Made by a program: the position numbers and the translations under genes
DNA from: Guptibacillus hwajinpoensis
Lineage (GTDB): Bacteria; Bacillota; Bacilli; Bacillales; Guptibacillaceae
Direction: 5' to 3'
NCBI RefSeq assembly: GCF_020524165.1
Contig: NZ_JAIVKU010000004.1
Coordinates: forward strand, 62,001-126,000
DNA: 64,000 nt
Notes under the pieces: model-generated
Seen by the model: the letters and a program-made list of their open reading frames with translations, nothing else
Databases searched by the model: none
Told to the model about the DNA's origin: nothing
In this document: in pieces, positions 1 through 7,611 of the stretch
How the letters are laid out: the number at the start of each line of letters is the position of its first letter
Numbering within the stretch: the first letter of the stretch is position 1

Positions 1-166
1 TTGCTAGAATTCCAGCTATTGCCATTAGATTAATCCCAATTGTATCTAGTGCAACTGCCCGATCAGGGTTAGACGGTCCTTTTATCGCACGGTAAAGTAA
101 AAACAAGGTAGAAATCGCAATGATGACGATACAAATTGTTGATACGGTAGAGAGAAGGGAGCTCAT
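1..166 (-). CDS. mrpF: Mrp Na+/H+ antiporter subunit F (3' end outside window)
   Basis: Small membrane subunit of the multi-subunit Mrp cation/proton antiporter. The ATG at 166 overlaps the mrpE stop codon (ATGA). The visible 55 residues begin MSSLLSTVSTICIVII and include the family signature RAIKGPSNPDRAVALDTIG, a transmembrane helix followed by a conserved charged loop. The gene runs off the left edge, so its C-terminus and any mrpG cannot be seen. Identification rests on this signature and on its place after mrpE. Confidence 0.93.
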   Translation of the reverse strand, partial: MSSLLSTVSTICIVIIAISTLFLLYRAIKGPSNPDRAVALDTIGINLMAIAGILA

Positions 167-639
167 CTTGTCACCTCCATAATGGCTTTCTCAAATGTTC
201 CTTTAATTTCTTTAATTACCTCGTCAGCATCAGGAGCATCCATCGCATGAATATAGATATGCATGTTGTCGGGCGCGACGGATACGGTTAACGTGCCGGG
301 TGTTAGGGTGATTAGGTTGGCGAGCATCGTAATTTCCCAGTTTGTGCGAACGTCAATGGGAACTTCGATAATACCAGGATTCATTTTATGCTTAGGACTA
401 TAGACTAGTTTCACGACTTGTATATTCGCCATAATCAATTCTTTAATAAATAAGAACAACAATTTGATAATCGCCCAGAGACGATAGAAATAAAAGCGAT
501 CTGGTATAAAACGCTCCATTAAAAGAAGCAGTCCGATACCAAATAAATAACCGATAAAAAACGTACTAAACGAATAGCTTTCAAAAAGGAACATCCAGAG
601 AACGGCAATGATTAGATTAATTATAATTTGTATGGGCAT
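163..639 (-). CDS. mrpE: Mrp Na+/H+ antiporter subunit E
   Basis: Membrane subunit of the Mrp antiporter, needed for assembly of the complex. The 158 residues equal the B. subtilis MrpE length. Two N-terminal hydrophobic helices (about residues 5-40) and a further one (about 55-75) are followed by a soluble C-terminal domain with the conserved stretch NLITLTPGTLTVSV. The start is preceded by AAGGAG eight bases upstream. It lies five bases after mrpD and overlaps mrpF by four bases, so it is translationally coupled in the operon. Confidence 0.95.
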   Translation of the reverse strand: MPIQIIINLIIAVLWMFLFESYSFSTFFIGYLFGIGLLLLMERFIPDRFYFYRLWAIIKLLFLFIKELIMANIQVVKLVYSPKHKMNPGIIEVPIDVRTNWEITMLANLITLTPGTLTVSVAPDNMHIYIHAMDAPDADEVIKEIKGTFEKAIMEVTR

Positions 640-644
640 GCCAT

Positions 645-2126
645 CTACTCCTTCATAACGGAATCAATGTAGTTTATTGGATCAACCATTTGATCGGCAA
701 TGGTTTGGACAGTCGGATATACGAACTCTGCTCCTAGTCCAAGAAATACGGTGAATACCAATAGAAAAGCCGCCGGCAAGATTTTACCTTTAATAGGATT
801 TCCGCTTGGTACGTATTCCGATTTGGGCTCGCCCCAGAATCCATTGATAAAGATCCGAATAACAGATAGAAGTATTAATAGACTTGTCATTAAACCAATT
901 ATGCCCAGTACATAATGACCTTCTTCGAATGCTCCTCTTAGAATCAAAAGTTTACCGATAAATCCACTAAACGGGGGTAACCCTGCAAGCGCAAGTGCGG
1001 CAATGAAAAAGAGCCACCCAAGTAGTGGTTGATTTTTAATAATGCCGCCCATTTTCCTTAAATCTGAAGTGCCGGCATAAGCAACCATAGCACCTACTAG
1101 GAAGAAGAGCGCTGCTTTTATAATCATATCATGTAGAAGATAATAAACCGTTCCGGCGAGTGCAGTGGCTGAGAAAACGCCTATGCCAAGAATCATATAA
1201 CCGACCGCTGGAATAATGTTGTAAGCGATAATGAGTTGGACATTGTTCGTTGACAACGCTCCAATTACGCCAAAAACAAGTGTAAACCCTGCAAGTATCA
1301 ATAAAATCTGGTGCGTGACAGACAGATTGTATACAAAAATCAACGAGAATACCCTGAGAATTGAGTAGACTCCAACTTTAGTGAGAAGCGCCCCAAATAA
1401 CGCTGATATAACGGTTGGCGGAACAGTATAAGACTTAGGTAACCAGAAATAAAGTGGGAACAGGGCGCCCTTAGTAGCAAATACAATTAGGAGGAGAATA
1501 GCGATAGTGGTTAACACGCCATCTTGTTGAACTTCTCCTACCCGTTCTGCCAATTGGGCCATATTTACGGTTCCTACTACTGCATAAAGAAAAGAGACGG
1601 TTGTAACAAAGAGCATGGAAGAGAATAAGTTAATAATAATGTACTTAAATGATTCTCTAAACTGTTCTTTTGTACCTCCAAGAACAATCAACCCATATGA
1701 AGCAATTAGGAGTACTTCAAAGAATACGAATAAATTAAACAAGTCTCCTGTTAAAAAGGCTCCGCTTACCCCTGCGATGAGAAGTTGAAAGAGCGGATAA
1801 AAGTAGTATCGCTCACGCTGTTCATCTAATGATTTAAATGCATAGAAAGCACATGCAACAGAGATGATATTCGCTGTTACAACGAGTAGCATAGCGAGCG
1901 GATCAGCTACAAGAACGATGCCATAAGGCACTGTCCAATCCCCTGCTTTTAATACGATGGTACCATTTTGAATGACATTAAAGGCAATGATCGAAACAAC
2001 GGCAAGATTGACTAAAACCATAATGCGCGTGATCAATCGTACAAGTGGTAACCGCTTATTCAAGAATACAAGAATAATTCCTGTTAAGAGCGGCAATAAA
2101 ATTGGAAGTATAGCTAAGTTACTCAT
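645..2126 (-). CDS. mrpD: Mrp Na+/H+ antiporter subunit D
   Basis: Large proton-channel-like subunit of Mrp, homologous to the NuoL/M/N subunits of respiratory complex I. About 14 transmembrane helices; the proton-translocation core (about residues 100-400) has the family segments FNLFVFFEVLLIASYGLIVL and TKGALFPLYFWLP. An upstream ATG at 2132 is in frame, but GAGGGG lies only two bases before it and eight before the ATG at 2126. The latter is chosen and gives 493 residues, the B. subtilis length. It overlaps the end of mrpC. Confidence 0.95.
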   Translation of the reverse strand: MSNLAILPILLPLLTGIILVFLNKRLPLVRLITRIMVLVNLAVVSIIAFNVIQNGTIVLKAGDWTVPYGIVLVADPLAMLLVVTANIISVACAFYAFKSLDEQRERYYFYPLFQLLIAGVSGAFLTGDLFNLFVFFEVLLIASYGLIVLGGTKEQFRESFKYIIINLFSSMLFVTTVSFLYAVVGTVNMAQLAERVGEVQQDGVLTTIAILLLIVFATKGALFPLYFWLPKSYTVPPTVISALFGALLTKVGVYSILRVFSLIFVYNLSVTHQILLILAGFTLVFGVIGALSTNNVQLIIAYNIIPAVGYMILGIGVFSATALAGTVYYLLHDMIIKAALFFLVGAMVAYAGTSDLRKMGGIIKNQPLLGWLFFIAALALAGLPPFSGFIGKLLILRGAFEEGHYVLGIIGLMTSLLILLSVIRIFINGFWGEPKSEYVPSGNPIKGKILPAAFLLVFTVFLGLGAEFVYPTVQTIADQMVDPINYIDSVMKE

Positions 2127-2457
2127 TGTCATTACCCCTCAATTTCTCCATATTATCGGTACCATTCGTTTGGTACGTCCGATACGCTAGCACAAGAAGA
2201 AATGAAGTCACACCGAAGCTAATAACAATGGAAGTTAGTATAAGGGCCTGTGGAAGTGGATCAACATAACTCGTTACTCCCTCAGATAGAATCGGTGGTT
2301 TTCCACGATTCAATTTTCCCATCGTAATAATAAAGAGGTGAGCCCCATGGGACAAAAGTGCCGTACCGATAATGATTTTAAGAATTTGTTTCTGCAAAAT
2401 CATATACACTCCTGCAGTGAAAAGCATACCTGCAAGGACAGACATAATGATTTCCAT
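2119..2457 (-). CDS. mrpC: Mrp Na+/H+ antiporter subunit C
   Basis: NuoK-like three-helix membrane subunit of Mrp, 112 residues, with the conserved LLSHGAHLFIITMGKL loop typical of MrpC. GGAGGG lies nine bases before the ATG at 2457. Its start codon shares a base with the mrpA stop (TAATG). In the canonical order MrpB (about 140 residues) lies between A and C. Here A runs directly into C, so mrpB is not in this operon at that position. Confidence 0.95.
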   Translation of the reverse strand: MEIIMSVLAGMLFTAGVYMILQKQILKIIIGTALLSHGAHLFIITMGKLNRGKPPILSEGVTSYVDPLPQALILTSIVISFGVTSFLLVLAYRTYQTNGTDNMEKLRGNDNE

Positions 2458-4799
2458 TAATCATTTCCCTCCTTCTTACCCGGACGAAGTTTAATCATTG
2501 TATAAATTCCAAGAGCGGCTAGTCCAAGTACAAGGATTTCAAGCATTGTATCAAGTCCACGGAAGTCAACAAGAATAACGTTAACGACATTGTCTCCTCC
2601 GCCTAATTTATAAGAGTTCTTTAGGAAATAATCGGATATTGGCTCAAATAGCTTTGTGCTATGGGAAGCGATGCCAACCATTGTCACAAGAACACCGACT
2701 GATATTGAAATAACCCAGTTAATAGTATTTGTTCCTTTAGATTCTTTCTTTTTATCAAAGTTAGGTAGGTGATAAAAACAAAGTAAAAATAAAGCAACAG
2801 TGACTGTTTCAACAATAAGCTGTGTTAGAGCTAAATCTGGTGCTCGGAAAAAGACGAATAGGAGCGAAAGTCCGTAGCCAACGATTCCAAGAACTAGTAT
2901 GGCTGCAATACGATTCTTCATAAAGACCGTAGCGAAAGCAGCGCCAGCCATGACGATCGCAATCATGACTTCCGGTACAGCGATTGGTGCCAGGTTATCG
3001 TAGTTTATTTGAAAACCACCAGTTACGCTCATAGTGATCCCAACTAATGCGATAAAAAAGACGAAAATGTAAATCATGTAATGGCGAAGAGAACCCGTCA
3101 TATATCCATTTGTTAGTTTTTTTGAGCCACTGAGCAACCCATTCATGAGTCCATCATAAGCTTTTGCAGCCGATAATTTACCAGGGAATGCTTTATAGAT
3201 GTGCTGCCACTTTTCACGAGTAAGGTACAAAGCAGTACCTAAAATAAGGACAGAAAGGCTCATATAAAGCGCTGGTCCAAAACCATGCCAGAATTTAATA
3301 TGTGTCTCCCCTACAGATCCGTTAACAGCATCTACCATAGGCGATAGAAGTGCATGGCCAAATGCGTCCGGAATAAACGCGATGATAATGACTAGCAGAA
3401 CAAGAATCATCGGTGAAATAAGCATTCCGATCGGTGCTTCATGTGGTTGTTTCGATAATGTCTCCCGCTGTCTTCCAGTAAACGTACGGAAGAAAAGCAT
3501 GATGGAATAAATAAACGTAAAAATACTTCCACCGACAGCGAAATATGGGAAGAAAGGTGATACTGCTTCAACAATGGTTGAAGCATTTTCGAAATGAAGT
3601 GATGAATCAAAAAACATTTCTTTACTTAAGAATCCGTTTAAAAATGGAAGCGGGAAACCGGCCATTGAAAATGTGCCAAAGAAAGCTAATGTTGCTGTAA
3701 TCGGCATGAATGTAAATAGCCCCCCGAGCTTTCTAATATCTCGCGTACCCGTTTCATGATCAATGATACCCGCGACCATAAATAGACTTCCTTTAAATGT
3801 CGCATGGTTTAAAATGTGGAATACGGCAGCAAGTATAGCTAACTCGGTTCCAAAACCTAACATCGCCATAATCATTCCAAGCTGACTGATTGTGGAATAG
3901 GCAAGGATCGCTTTCAAATCGGTTTGTGTAACGGCCATATAGGAGCCCCAACATAGTGTGAGTAAGCCAAAGCCGCTAACAATTAAAAAGAATAGGTCCG
4001 TTCCAGCAAAGACAAGGCTTAATCTAGCAACGAGATAAATCCCTGCTTTAACCATTGTAGCCGAATGTAAGAAGGCACTAACTGGTGTTGGTGCTTCCAT
4101 GGCATCCGGTAACCACGTATGAAATGGAAATTGAGCCGATTTTGTAAAGGCCCCAAGAAGAACTAGAATAAGGATGAATGGAAAGAGTGCAGAGTTAACA
4201 ATCATTTCCCCATTTTCAATAATCCCTCGAATACTTGAAGTTCCTGTAATGTCAGCCATTAATAAAAAGCCACCAAGCATAGCAAGCCCACCGAATACAG
4301 TAATCATCATGGACTTAAGGGCGCCTGAAGTCGATTTTTCTCTTTGGTACCAGTAGCCAATAAGTAGGAATGATGAAATGCTCGTTAGTTCCCAGAAGGT
4401 GTAGAGGACAAATAAATTGTCAGATAACACAACTCCGAGCATAGCTCCCATAAACAATAGGAGATAAACATAAAAATGGCCAAGCTTTTCCGCTTTATTT
4501 AAATAATAGATGGAATAAAGGACAACGAGCGAACCAATTCCAGTGATCAGAAGCGCGAAAAATAGGCCAAGACCATCAATATAGAATGTAACGTTCACGC
4601 CAAGTGAAGGAATCCACTCAAACGTCTTTAGTGTATGTACACCCTGCATAACTCCCTTTAAAAACGTTAGAAAATACCCGAACAAAAGAATCGGAACTAA
4701 AAGAACAAACCATCCTAAATGGACTTGTTTCACGCCCCGATAAAGCAACGGGATGAAAAACGCTGCCAGAAAAGGTAGCAAGACAGCTGCATGAAGCAT
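2457..4799 (-). CDS. mrpA: Mrp Na+/H+ antiporter subunit A
   Basis: Largest subunit of the Mrp antiporter (Na+/H+ exchange, pH and Na+ homeostasis), 780 residues. The N-terminal NuoL-like domain (about 1-500) has the conserved FALLITGIGSLVVLYSIYY and THTWLP-type (here FHTWLPDAMEAPTPVSA) segments. The C-terminal part has the DUF4040/MbhD-like FRAPDLALTQLIVE and the MbhE-like VNVILVDFRGLDTMLEI. The protein ends soon after this, as other group 1 MrpA proteins do, so it is not a MrpA-MrpB fusion. The MnhB signature (GHNxPGGGFIGGL type) is absent. Start supported by GGGGAGG. First gene of the operon. Confidence 0.95.
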   Translation of the reverse strand: MLHAAVLLPFLAAFFIPLLYRGVKQVHLGWFVLLVPILLFGYFLTFLKGVMQGVHTLKTFEWIPSLGVNVTFYIDGLGLFFALLITGIGSLVVLYSIYYLNKAEKLGHFYVYLLLFMGAMLGVVLSDNLFVLYTFWELTSISSFLLIGYWYQREKSTSGALKSMMITVFGGLAMLGGFLLMADITGTSSIRGIIENGEMIVNSALFPFILILVLLGAFTKSAQFPFHTWLPDAMEAPTPVSAFLHSATMVKAGIYLVARLSLVFAGTDLFFLIVSGFGLLTLCWGSYMAVTQTDLKAILAYSTISQLGMIMAMLGFGTELAILAAVFHILNHATFKGSLFMVAGIIDHETGTRDIRKLGGLFTFMPITATLAFFGTFSMAGFPLPFLNGFLSKEMFFDSSLHFENASTIVEAVSPFFPYFAVGGSIFTFIYSIMLFFRTFTGRQRETLSKQPHEAPIGMLISPMILVLLVIIIAFIPDAFGHALLSPMVDAVNGSVGETHIKFWHGFGPALYMSLSVLILGTALYLTREKWQHIYKAFPGKLSAAKAYDGLMNGLLSGSKKLTNGYMTGSLRHYMIYIFVFFIALVGITMSVTGGFQINYDNLAPIAVPEVMIAIVMAGAAFATVFMKNRIAAILVLGIVGYGLSLLFVFFRAPDLALTQLIVETVTVALFLLCFYHLPNFDKKKESKGTNTINWVISISVGVLVTMVGIASHSTKLFEPISDYFLKNSYKLGGGDNVVNVILVDFRGLDTMLEILVLGLAALGIYTMIKLRPGKKEGND

Positions 4800-4825
4800 T
4801 CTACAAAAACCTCCCCACTAATGCT

Positions 4826-4858
4826 CAATATGATAAAAGTTCAAATGAACTCATATTG
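4826..4858 (-). promoter_or_regulatory. Nested inverted repeat in the mrp leader
   Basis: The outer arms CAATATG (4826-4832) and CATATTG (4852-4858) flank a 14-bp palindrome AGTTCAAATGAACT (4838-4851). It lies just downstream of the predicted transcription start and upstream of the mrpA Shine-Dalgarno. It could be an mRNA hairpin or a repressor operator. Confidence 0.45.
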
Positions 4859-4868
4859 CAATAACTCA

Positions 4869-4898
4869 ATTGTAATCAAAAACCGACACATTTATCAA
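4869..4898 (-). promoter_or_regulatory. Putative sigma-A promoter of the mrp operon
   Basis: On the minus strand TTGATA (4898-4893) is separated by 18 bp from TACAAT (4874-4869), placing transcription start near 4862, about 60 bases before mrpA. Both boxes fit sigma-A well; assigned by sequence only. Confidence 0.6.
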
Positions 4899-4977
4899 CT
4901 TTTCATGTTTGAAAATACAACTTTCTCGTATAAGTTTTCCAAACAACGCCGATTCTATTTGCGAAAGGAGAATGCAC

Positions 4978-5436
4978 ATGATAAAATCCATTTCTATTCT
5001 TTTTCCTATTATAATGTTATTAACGGCGTGTCAAAGCGTTTATAAATCTGAGGATTCATCACCGTTCGCACCAAGAGAGTATTTTAGAGCGATTGAAGTT
5101 GAACCACTTGGAGCTGCGCTATTGAAAGAACATACTCCGCGAAGTTCTATAGAAGCTATTCGAAAAACGATGAAAAATGAATCAGCTATTAATGATGTTA
5201 TTATTCTGTCTCGTGATAACCAAACAGTTGTTGCAATAAAACCTTTTGCTTATAAACGAAGAGATGTTGATTCTCTGCTAACAAAGTACCATGATTTACT
5301 ACAGGCTGAAGGAGTGGCAGCTGTCTTCCTAACAGAGCCTAATCAATATAGAAGTGCAAAGAAGATGAAGAATGAAAATGAAGTTAGCAGTGAAGAGTGG
5401 GAGTCTACTTGGGGAAGTTATTTTGAAGGGGAATAA
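4978..5436 (+). CDS. Small lipoprotein, possibly YhcN/YlaJ-like
   Basis: 152-residue secreted lipoprotein. The signal peptide MIKSISILFPIIMLLTAC ends in the lipobox LTAC, so Cys18 is the predicted acylated N-terminus. AAAGGAG lies eight bases before the ATG at 4978; an in-frame ATG at 4972 is too close to it. The mature part has a segment of the type VIILSRDNQTVVAIKPF followed by a basic helix, which resembles the sporulation lipoprotein YhcN/YlaJ fold; this is inference. B. subtilis has a different lipoprotein (YqeF) at this place beside sda. Charged C-terminal tail. Function unknown. Confidence 0.75.
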   Translation: MIKSISILFPIIMLLTACQSVYKSEDSSPFAPREYFRAIEVEPLGAALLKEHTPRSSIEAIRKTMKNESAINDVIILSRDNQTVVAIKPFAYKRRDVDSLLTKYHDLLQAEGVAAVFLTEPNQYRSAKKMKNENEVSSEEWESTWGSYFEGE

Positions 5437-5443
5437 ACAAAAA

Positions 5444-5468
5444 GCCAACCTGGATAAACAAGGTTGGC
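5444..5468 (-). terminator. Terminator of sda
   Basis: The 8-bp perfect stem GCCAACCT/AGGTTGGC is followed on the minus strand by a T-rich tail (TTTTTGTTTA). It lies just after the lipoprotein stop on the other strand. Confidence 0.75.
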
Positions 5469-5473
5469 AAATG

Positions 5474-5617
5474 TTAAATTCCAATGAGCGAAACTTGTTT
5501 ATCAAGTCTACGTCTCTGAATTTCACGTTGAATGAGATGAATGAATTCACTACTAAGTTTAAGTTCCTTTGCCTTATAAAAGGATTCAATCAACAAGTCA
5601 TCTGATAACTTCTCCAT
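5474..5617 (-). CDS. sda: Sporulation inhibitor Sda (checkpoint protein)
   Basis: 47-residue protein that blocks the histidine kinase KinA and so stops sporulation when replication is perturbed. It begins MEKLSDDLLIESFYKAKELK and continues with SSEFIHLIQREIQRR, the two-helix hairpin of the Sda family. B. subtilis Sda is 46 residues with the same pattern (KLSDELLIESYFKA). The ATG at 5617 follows GGAGGT by eight bases. The gene sits beside yqeG as in B. subtilis. The upstream DNA carries DnaA boxes, consistent with the known DnaA control of sda. Confidence 0.96.
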   Translation of the reverse strand: MEKLSDDLLIESFYKAKELKLSSEFIHLIQREIQRRRLDKQVSLIGI

Positions 5618-5662
5618 GATTTTGCACCTCCAAAATAAGGTTCTATTCTCCGATTATTCCGC

Positions 5663-5691
5663 ATAATTTGTATGTGGATCTTTTATTTGAA
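5663..5691 (-). promoter_or_regulatory. sda: Possible sda promoter
   Basis: Minus strand TTCAAA (near 5691) with a 17-bp spacer to AATTAT (near 5663), about 45 bp upstream of the sda start. The weak DnaA-like box at 5673-5681 falls in the spacer. The -35 match is modest. Confidence 0.4.
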
Positions 5692-5831
5692 GTTAGCTTA
5701 CCATGGAACGATTTGTAGAACAACCGTTCCGTTATCCACAGTTATGAGTGGATAATTTGTGGGTATAGTGTTTATATCTTACTTATATACAATAGTTAAA
5801 TGGCTAAATTGTGTTAATAATGTTATCCACA
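5673..5831. promoter_or_regulatory. DnaA-box cluster between sda and yqeG
   Basis: Two perfect DnaA boxes TTATCCACA lie at 5732-5740 and 5823-5831. An inverted copy with one mismatch lies at 5747-5755, and weaker inverted copies (two mismatches) at 5673-5681 and 5758-5766. The sda promoter is known to be DnaA-responsive in B. subtilis. The cluster fills most of the 356-bp gap between the divergent genes sda and yqeG. Confidence 0.85.
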
Positions 5832-5913
5832 ATTTTTGGGAATGACAATATTTGTCGAAAAATTTTGATTTTATATCGTCTTTTTTTCATTGAATATGTT
5901 TGTAAGTTAATAG

Positions 5914-5941
5914 TTGTGCGTAATGAAAATATTGATACAAT
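5914..5941 (+). promoter_or_regulatory. Possible sigma-A promoter of yqeG operon
   Basis: TTGTGC (5914-5919), 16-bp spacer, TACAAT (5936-5941), 32 bp upstream of the yqeG start and downstream of the DnaA boxes. Confidence 0.5.
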
Positions 5942-5973
5942 AGGGATGTCACTAATACTAGGAGTGTTGCAAT

Positions 5974-6489
5974 TTGCTAAATACGTTTCTGCCAAATGAA
6001 CATGTGCAAGACATCTTTCAAATTAGTCCGAAGCTACTAAAAGAACGAGGTGTAAAAGGCATCATTACTGACCTTGATAACACACTTGTGGAATGGGATC
6101 GCGCAGATGCTACCCCTGAACTATTAAAATGGTTTCAACAAATGAGTGATGAAGATATTCTTGTTACTATCGTTTCGAATAATAATAGGACCAGAGTGGA
6201 GAAATTTGCTTCTCCCGTGGAGGTACCCTTTATATATGAAGCTAGGAAGCCAATGACAAAGGCGTTTCGCAAAGCATTGAAAGATATGAAGCTTAGCGCA
6301 GAAGAGACAGTTGTCATAGGAGATCAGATTTTCACAGATGTTGTTGGAGGAAATCGAATGGGTCTTCACACAATTCTTGTTGTTCCTGTAGCTAAAACGG
6401 ATGGGTTTTTCACGAAATTTAACAGAAGAATGGAAAGTGTTTTCCTTGCTTGGATGAAGCGTAAAGGGAAGATAAATTGGGAGGAATAG
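5974..6489 (+). CDS. yqeG: HAD-family phosphatase YqeG
   Basis: 171-residue HAD-superfamily phosphatase of the YqeG/GEP4 type. Motif I is DLDNTLVEW (first Asp the nucleophile), motif II lies in TIVSNNN, the Lys motif in EARKPMTKAF, and motif III is VIGDQIFTDVVGGNRMG. The start codon is TTG, nine bases after GGAG. It is the first gene of a tight operon with yqeH, aroE, yhbY, nadD, yqeK, rsfS and yqeM. The physiological substrate in bacteria is not established; relatives dephosphorylate phosphatidylglycerophosphate. Confidence 0.92.
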   Translation: MLNTFLPNEHVQDIFQISPKLLKERGVKGIITDLDNTLVEWDRADATPELLKWFQQMSDEDILVTIVSNNNRTRVEKFASPVEVPFIYEARKPMTKAFRKALKDMKLSAEETVVIGDQIFTDVVGGNRMGLHTILVVPVAKTDGFFTKFNRRMESVFLAWMKRKGKINWEE

Positions 6490-6491
6490 GT

Positions 6492-7601
6492 TTGGATAAT
6501 GAACAAATCATTTGTGCAGGATGTGGCGTACACATTCAAACAGAAGATAAAAACGCACTAGGATATGCACCACCTTCTGCGCTTAAGAGAGATGTGATCA
6601 TCTGCCAGCGCTGTTTCCGTTTGAAGCATTACAATGAAATTCAAGATGTTTCTTTAACGGATGATGACTTCTTGAAGATCCTTAATGAAATTAGTCAAAC
6701 AGATGCTCTAATCGTTAAAATTGTTGACATTTTTGACTTTAATGGAAGCTGGTTACCAGGTATTCAACGATTTGCAGGCGGAAATCCTGTATTATTAGTT
6801 GGAAACAAGGTTGATCTACTACCTAAATCTGTGAACAAGTCAAAGCTTATCAAATGGATGCAATCGAGTTCCAAAGAAAATGGGTTAAAGCCAGCGGATG
6901 TTATGTTAATGAGCGCTGCTAAAGGCGATGGTGTGATGGACGTTGCTGCTGAAATTGATCGTCTGAGAGACGGAAGAGACGTTTATATTATTGGGTGTAC
7001 GAATGTAGGGAAATCAACATTTGTAAACCGACTAATACAGGAATTTGGCGGCGATGAAGAACAAATGATTACGACTAGCCAATTCCCGGGTACCACGCTT
7101 GACTTGATTGATATTCCGCTCGATGATGGGAATACGTTATATGATACTCCCGGGATTATCAATCACCATCAGATGGCTCACTTTGTAAATGCTGAAGAAT
7201 TAAAGTTAATCAGCCCGAAAAAAGAAATAAAGCCAAAAGTATTCCAATTAAATGAAGGACAGACCCTTTTCTTCGGAGGACTTTCACGTCTTGATTTTGT
7301 GGAGGGTGGAAGACAGTCCTTTATTTGTCATGTTTCCAATGATTTATATATTCATCGGACGAAGATGGAGAAAGCTGATGAGCTTTATCGAGAACATCTT
7401 GGAGAACTTCTTTATCCTCCTGGCGATCAAACCAAAAAGGAGCTTCCTGCATTAGTTGGACATGAGCTTCGAATAAAGGAAGAAAAAATGGATATCGTCT
7501 TTTCAGGACTTGGATGGGTAACAGTATCTGGTAATGGGACGACTGTTAAGGCCTATGCTCCTGAAGGCGTTGGGGTTTCAATCCGAAAATCATTAATTTA
7601 G
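6492..7601 (+). CDS. yqeH: Ribosome-assembly GTPase YqeH
   Basis: 369-residue circularly permuted GTPase needed for 30S subunit assembly. An N-terminal zinc finger (CAGC...CQRC, about residues 7-40) precedes the permuted G motifs: G4 NKVD, G5 MSAAKG, then G1 GCTNVGKST and G3 DTPG. The order G4-G5-G1-G3 is diagnostic of the family. TTG at 6492 is preferred, seven bases after GGAGG; an earlier in-frame TTG at 6477 lies inside yqeG. Gap to yqeG is two bases. Confidence 0.95.
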   Translation: MDNEQIICAGCGVHIQTEDKNALGYAPPSALKRDVIICQRCFRLKHYNEIQDVSLTDDDFLKILNEISQTDALIVKIVDIFDFNGSWLPGIQRFAGGNPVLLVGNKVDLLPKSVNKSKLIKWMQSSSKENGLKPADVMLMSAAKGDGVMDVAAEIDRLRDGRDVYIIGCTNVGKSTFVNRLIQEFGGDEEQMITTSQFPGTTLDLIDIPLDDGNTLYDTPGIINHHQMAHFVNAEELKLISPKKEIKPKVFQLNEGQTLFFGGLSRLDFVEGGRQSFICHVSNDLYIHRTKMEKADELYREHLGELLYPPGDQTKKELPALVGHELRIKEEKMDIVFSGLGWVTVSGNGTTVKAYAPEGVGVSIRKSLI

Positions 7602-7611
7602 GAGGCAGGTA

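Noticed and set aside
2457..4799. mrpA as a MrpA-MrpB fusion
   Set aside because: The protein ends at the normal MrpA C-terminus and no MnhB-type motif is present.
5372..5605. 77-codon plus-strand ORF covering the sda gene
   Set aside because: Shadow of sda and of the lipoprotein end; it runs through the sda terminator hairpin.
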